Source: Clostridia bacterium (lineage in GTDB: Bacteria > Bacillota > Clostridia > Oscillospirales > Acutalibacteraceae). From it: 8,118 nucleotides of DNA. Both the position numbers and the translations under genes were made by a program. The notes beneath the pieces were generated by a model. The model saw only the letters and a program-made list of their open reading frames with translations. It was not told where the DNA came from and did no database searches. Position 1 is the stretch's first letter. Each line of letters starts with the position of its first letter. Shown here one piece after another: positions 6,171 through 8,118 of this stretch. The DNA lies in assembly GCA_900763035.1 (NCBI GenBank), contig CAAFIS010000206.1, forward strand, positions 1 through 8,118, written 5' to 3'.

Positions 6171-7282
6171 GCGCACTGGATGAAGCCAGACGGTCCATCG
6201 ACCGTATCGACCGGCAGATCGCCGATCTGTTCACCGAACGGATGGCGGCGGCCAGCACCGTGGCCGCCTACAAGGCGGAGCACGGTCTGCCGATCTTGGA
6301 CAAAGAACGAGAGGAGCAGGTGATCCGCCGCAATGCCGCCCTGATCGACGACGAGGCGATCCGCGCCCATTACGTGACGTTCCAGCGCGGCATGATGGCG
6401 GTGTCCCGTACTTATCAGGCAGAGATCCTGTCCGGTGTGCGGGTGGCCTACTGCGGCGTGGAGGGCGCGTTCGCCCATATCGCCGCCAAGCGGATCTATC
6501 CGACGGAGCAGACCACGTCCTTCCACAGCTTCGCCGATGCCTACCGCGCCGCCGAGGACGGCACGTGCCACTGCGCCGTTTTGCCGATCGAAAACAGCAC
6601 CGCCGGCGAGGTGGGGCAGGTGATGGATCTGCTGTTCTCCGGCCCGCTGTACATCAGCGCGGTGTATGACCTGTCGATCCGGCACCAGCTGCTGGCGCTG
6701 CCGGGGACGCGCCTCGAGGATGTGCGGCGCGTATACAGCCACCCGCAAGCGCTGCAGCAGTGCGATGCGTTCATCCGGCACTTCGATCTCGATCCCGTCG
6801 CCTGCACGAACACCGCCGTCGCCGCCAAGCAGGTGGCCGAGGGCGGCGACCGAACCGTGGCAGCCATCGCCAGCCACGAAACGGCGGCGCTCTACGGGCT
6901 GGAGATCCTGCGCCCGAACATCAACGAAACGGCGTGCAACACAACGCGTTTCGCCGTGCTCACCCGCGCCGAGGAGCGCCAGAGCGACGAGTTCGGGATG
7001 CGCACGATGCTGTTTTTCTCGGTCAGCCACCATGCCGGTGCGCTGGCCGAGGCGATCCGTCTGATCGGACGGCACGGCTTCAACATGGTCAGCATCCGCA
7101 GCCGGTCGTTCAAGCAGCTGCTGTGGCAGTATTATTTCGCCGTGGAGCTTGACGGCAATGCCTACACGCCCGCCGGACAAGCCATGCTGGCGGATCTGTC
7201 CGCCTGCTGCGATAAGCTGCGCGTCGTGGGCGTGTATCCGAACGACCGCGACATCGACGCCTTTGAGGAGGATGCCCTATGA
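6167..7282 (+). CDS. pheA: Bifunctional chorismate mutase / prephenate dehydratase (P-protein)
   Basis: This enzyme converts chorismate to prephenate and then to phenylpyruvate, in the phenylalanine branch. The 371-residue protein has three parts. An AroQ-type chorismate mutase (about 1-88) has residues matching the E. coli catalytic set: R9, R25, K36, D45, R48, E49 and Q84. A prephenate dehydratase domain (about 91-268) has GVEGAFAHIAA (97-107), LPIENSTAGEV (139-149) and the essential Thr-Arg-Phe at 260-262. A C-terminal ACT regulatory domain (about 280-357) has the GAL motif at 291-293, but RSRS (311-314) where E. coli has ESRP, so feedback sensing of phenylalanine may differ. The start is ATG 6167 in an ATGA overlap with the aminotransferase stop, with AAGGAG (6154-6159) 7 bases upstream. 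The stop overlaps the aroB start the same way, so the three genes are likely co-translated. Confidence 0.96.
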   Translation: MSALDEARRSIDRIDRQIADLFTERMAAASTVAAYKAEHGLPILDKEREEQVIRRNAALIDDEAIRAHYVTFQRGMMAVSRTYQAEILSGVRVAYCGVEGAFAHIAAKRIYPTEQTTSFHSFADAYRAAEDGTCHCAVLPIENSTAGEVGQVMDLLFSGPLYISAVYDLSIRHQLLALPGTRLEDVRRVYSHPQALQQCDAFIRHFDLDPVACTNTAVAAKQVAEGGDRTVAAIASHETAALYGLEILRPNINETACNTTRFAVLTRAEERQSDEFGMRTMLFFSVSHHAGALAEAIRLIGRHGFNMVSIRSRSFKQLLWQYYFAVELDGNAYTPAGQAMLADLSACCDKLRVVGVYPNDRDIDAFEEDAL

Positions 7283-8118
7283 TCCTGCCGTGCAAGACCG
7301 CACGCTTCACCTACGACATCGTGATCGAACGCGGCTGCCTGTCCCGCGCGGCGCGGCACATGACGCTTTCCCGCCGCGTCTGCCTCGTGACGGACGACGG
7401 CGTGCCGCAGCAGTATGCCGCGGCCGTCGCTGCGCAGTGTGCGCAGCCGCTGATCGTCACGCTGCCGCAGGGCGAAGCGACCAAAATGCTGTCCTCGATG
7501 CAGGAGATCTGCCGCCGGATGCTTTCGGCCGGGTTCGACCGGCACGACTGCGTCGTGGCGGTCGGCGGCGGCGTGGTGGGCGATCTGGCGGGTTTCGCGG
7601 CGGCGTGCTATATGCGCGGGATCGATTTTTACAACGTCCCGACCACACTGCTCGCGCAGGTGGACTCTTCCGTCGGCGGAAAGACCGCCGTCGACCTTGA
7701 CGGCGCCAAAAACATCATCGGCGCGTTTTATCCGCCGCGCGCCGTGCTGATCGATCCGGACGTGCTGTCCACGCTGCCGCCGGAGCAGTTCTCCGGCGGC
7801 ATGGCCGAGGCGATCAAAATGAGCGTCACGTCCGATCCGGCGCTGTTTTCGCTGATCGAGACCCAGCCGGTCGCGGAGCATATCGAGCAGATCATCGAGG
7901 GCGCATTGCGGATCAAGCGTGACATCGTTGAACAGGACGAGCGCGAGAGCGGCCTGCGCATGCTCCTGAATTTCGGGCACACACTGGGCCACGGGATCGA
8001 AACGGGCAGCGGCCTGACACTGACGCACGGCGCGTGCGTCGCGCTGGGGATGCCCGCCTTCTGCTCGGCCGAGGTGCGTGCGCGTCTGCTGCCGGTGCTC
8101 AAAAAGGTCGGTCTGCCG
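7279..8118 (+). CDS. aroB: 3-dehydroquinate synthase, N-terminal 280 codons (3' end outside window)
   Basis: AroB converts DAHP to 3-dehydroquinate, the second shikimate-pathway step, using NAD+ and a divalent metal. The frame starts at ATG 7279 (ATGA overlap with the pheA stop; GAGGAGG at 7265-7271, 7 bases upstream) and runs off the window. Some 70-80 residues of a typical ~350-residue protein should be missing. Clear family motifs are AVGGGVVGDLAGFAAACYMR (94-113, NAD+ and substrate region), VPTTLLAQVDSSVGGKTAVD (120-139), AKNIIGAFYPP (143-153), SGGMAEAIK (172-180; metal ligand E177), LNFGHTLGHGIE (230-241; ligand H234) and THGACVALGM (250-259; ligand H251). The last motif has Ala where Glu is common (HGE). 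No sign of a frameshift. The pheA context supports AroB over related sugar-phosphate cyclases. A shikimate-pathway gene is likely just beyond the edge, but I cannot see it. Confidence 0.95.
   Translation, partial: MILPCKTARFTYDIVIERGCLSRAARHMTLSRRVCLVTDDGVPQQYAAAVAAQCAQPLIVTLPQGEATKMLSSMQEICRRMLSAGFDRHDCVVAVGGGVVGDLAGFAAACYMRGIDFYNVPTTLLAQVDSSVGGKTAVDLDGAKNIIGAFYPPRAVLIDPDVLSTLPPEQFSGGMAEAIKMSVTSDPALFSLIETQPVAEHIEQIIEGALRIKRDIVEQDERESGLRMLLNFGHTLGHGIETGSGLTLTHGACVALGMPAFCSAEVRARLLPVLKKVGLP

Noticed and set aside
6068..7180. Long open frame on the minus strand (370 codons) opposite pheA
   Set aside because: It is the shadow of pheA, with low-complexity basic composition and no motif. The same holds for the minus-strand frames at 715-1707, 5154-6176 and 7162-8028.

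Overview
The window is a dense, single-direction stretch of a GC-rich bacterial chromosome. All eight genes lie on the + strand, and the first and last are cut by the window edges. The organism is most likely a GC-rich member of the Clostridia (Bacillota), perhaps Oscillospiraceae-like. The reasons are strong AAGGAG/AGGAGG ribosome binding sites, a MurD with the NDSIGSSPSRT motif form, a PF06838 (YnbB-type) PLP enzyme, an aminotransferase family typical of clostridia, and a fused chorismate mutase-prephenate dehydratase. This assignment rests on recalled family features, not on a search.

Layout: the C-terminal two thirds or so of murD (to 734); two tandem M42-family metallopeptidases (775-1797 and 1794-2816); a GNAT acetyltransferase with a TTG start (2813-3604); a YnbB/methionine gamma-lyase-family PLP enzyme (3634-4917); a class I/II aminotransferase (4956-6170); bifunctional pheA (6167-7282); and the first 280 codons of aroB (from 7279). 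Four of the seven junctions are 4-base start/stop overlaps (three ATGA, one TTGA). The other three gaps are 29-40 bases and hold a ribosome binding site but no visible terminator or promoter. The block therefore looks like one polycistronic unit, or two or three closely spaced ones.

Functionally there are three sections. murD belongs to peptidoglycan precursor synthesis. The M42 pair, the GNAT protein and the PLP lyase suggest peptide trimming and amino-acid (possibly sulfur amino-acid) turnover, although their substrates cannot be read from sequence. The last three genes form an aromatic amino-acid section: AroB makes 3-dehydroquinate in the shikimate pathway, PheA converts chorismate to phenylpyruvate, and the aminotransferase could convert phenylpyruvate to phenylalanine.

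I see no RNA gene, mobile element, CRISPR array, prophage gene or toxin/defence system, and no gene-free stretch longer than 40 bases. I found no convincing undescribed system. The points worth a second look are modest: the coupled M42 pair, an acetyltransferase with an unassigned N-terminal half, an altered ACT-domain phenylalanine motif in PheA, and the mixed gene content of the operon.
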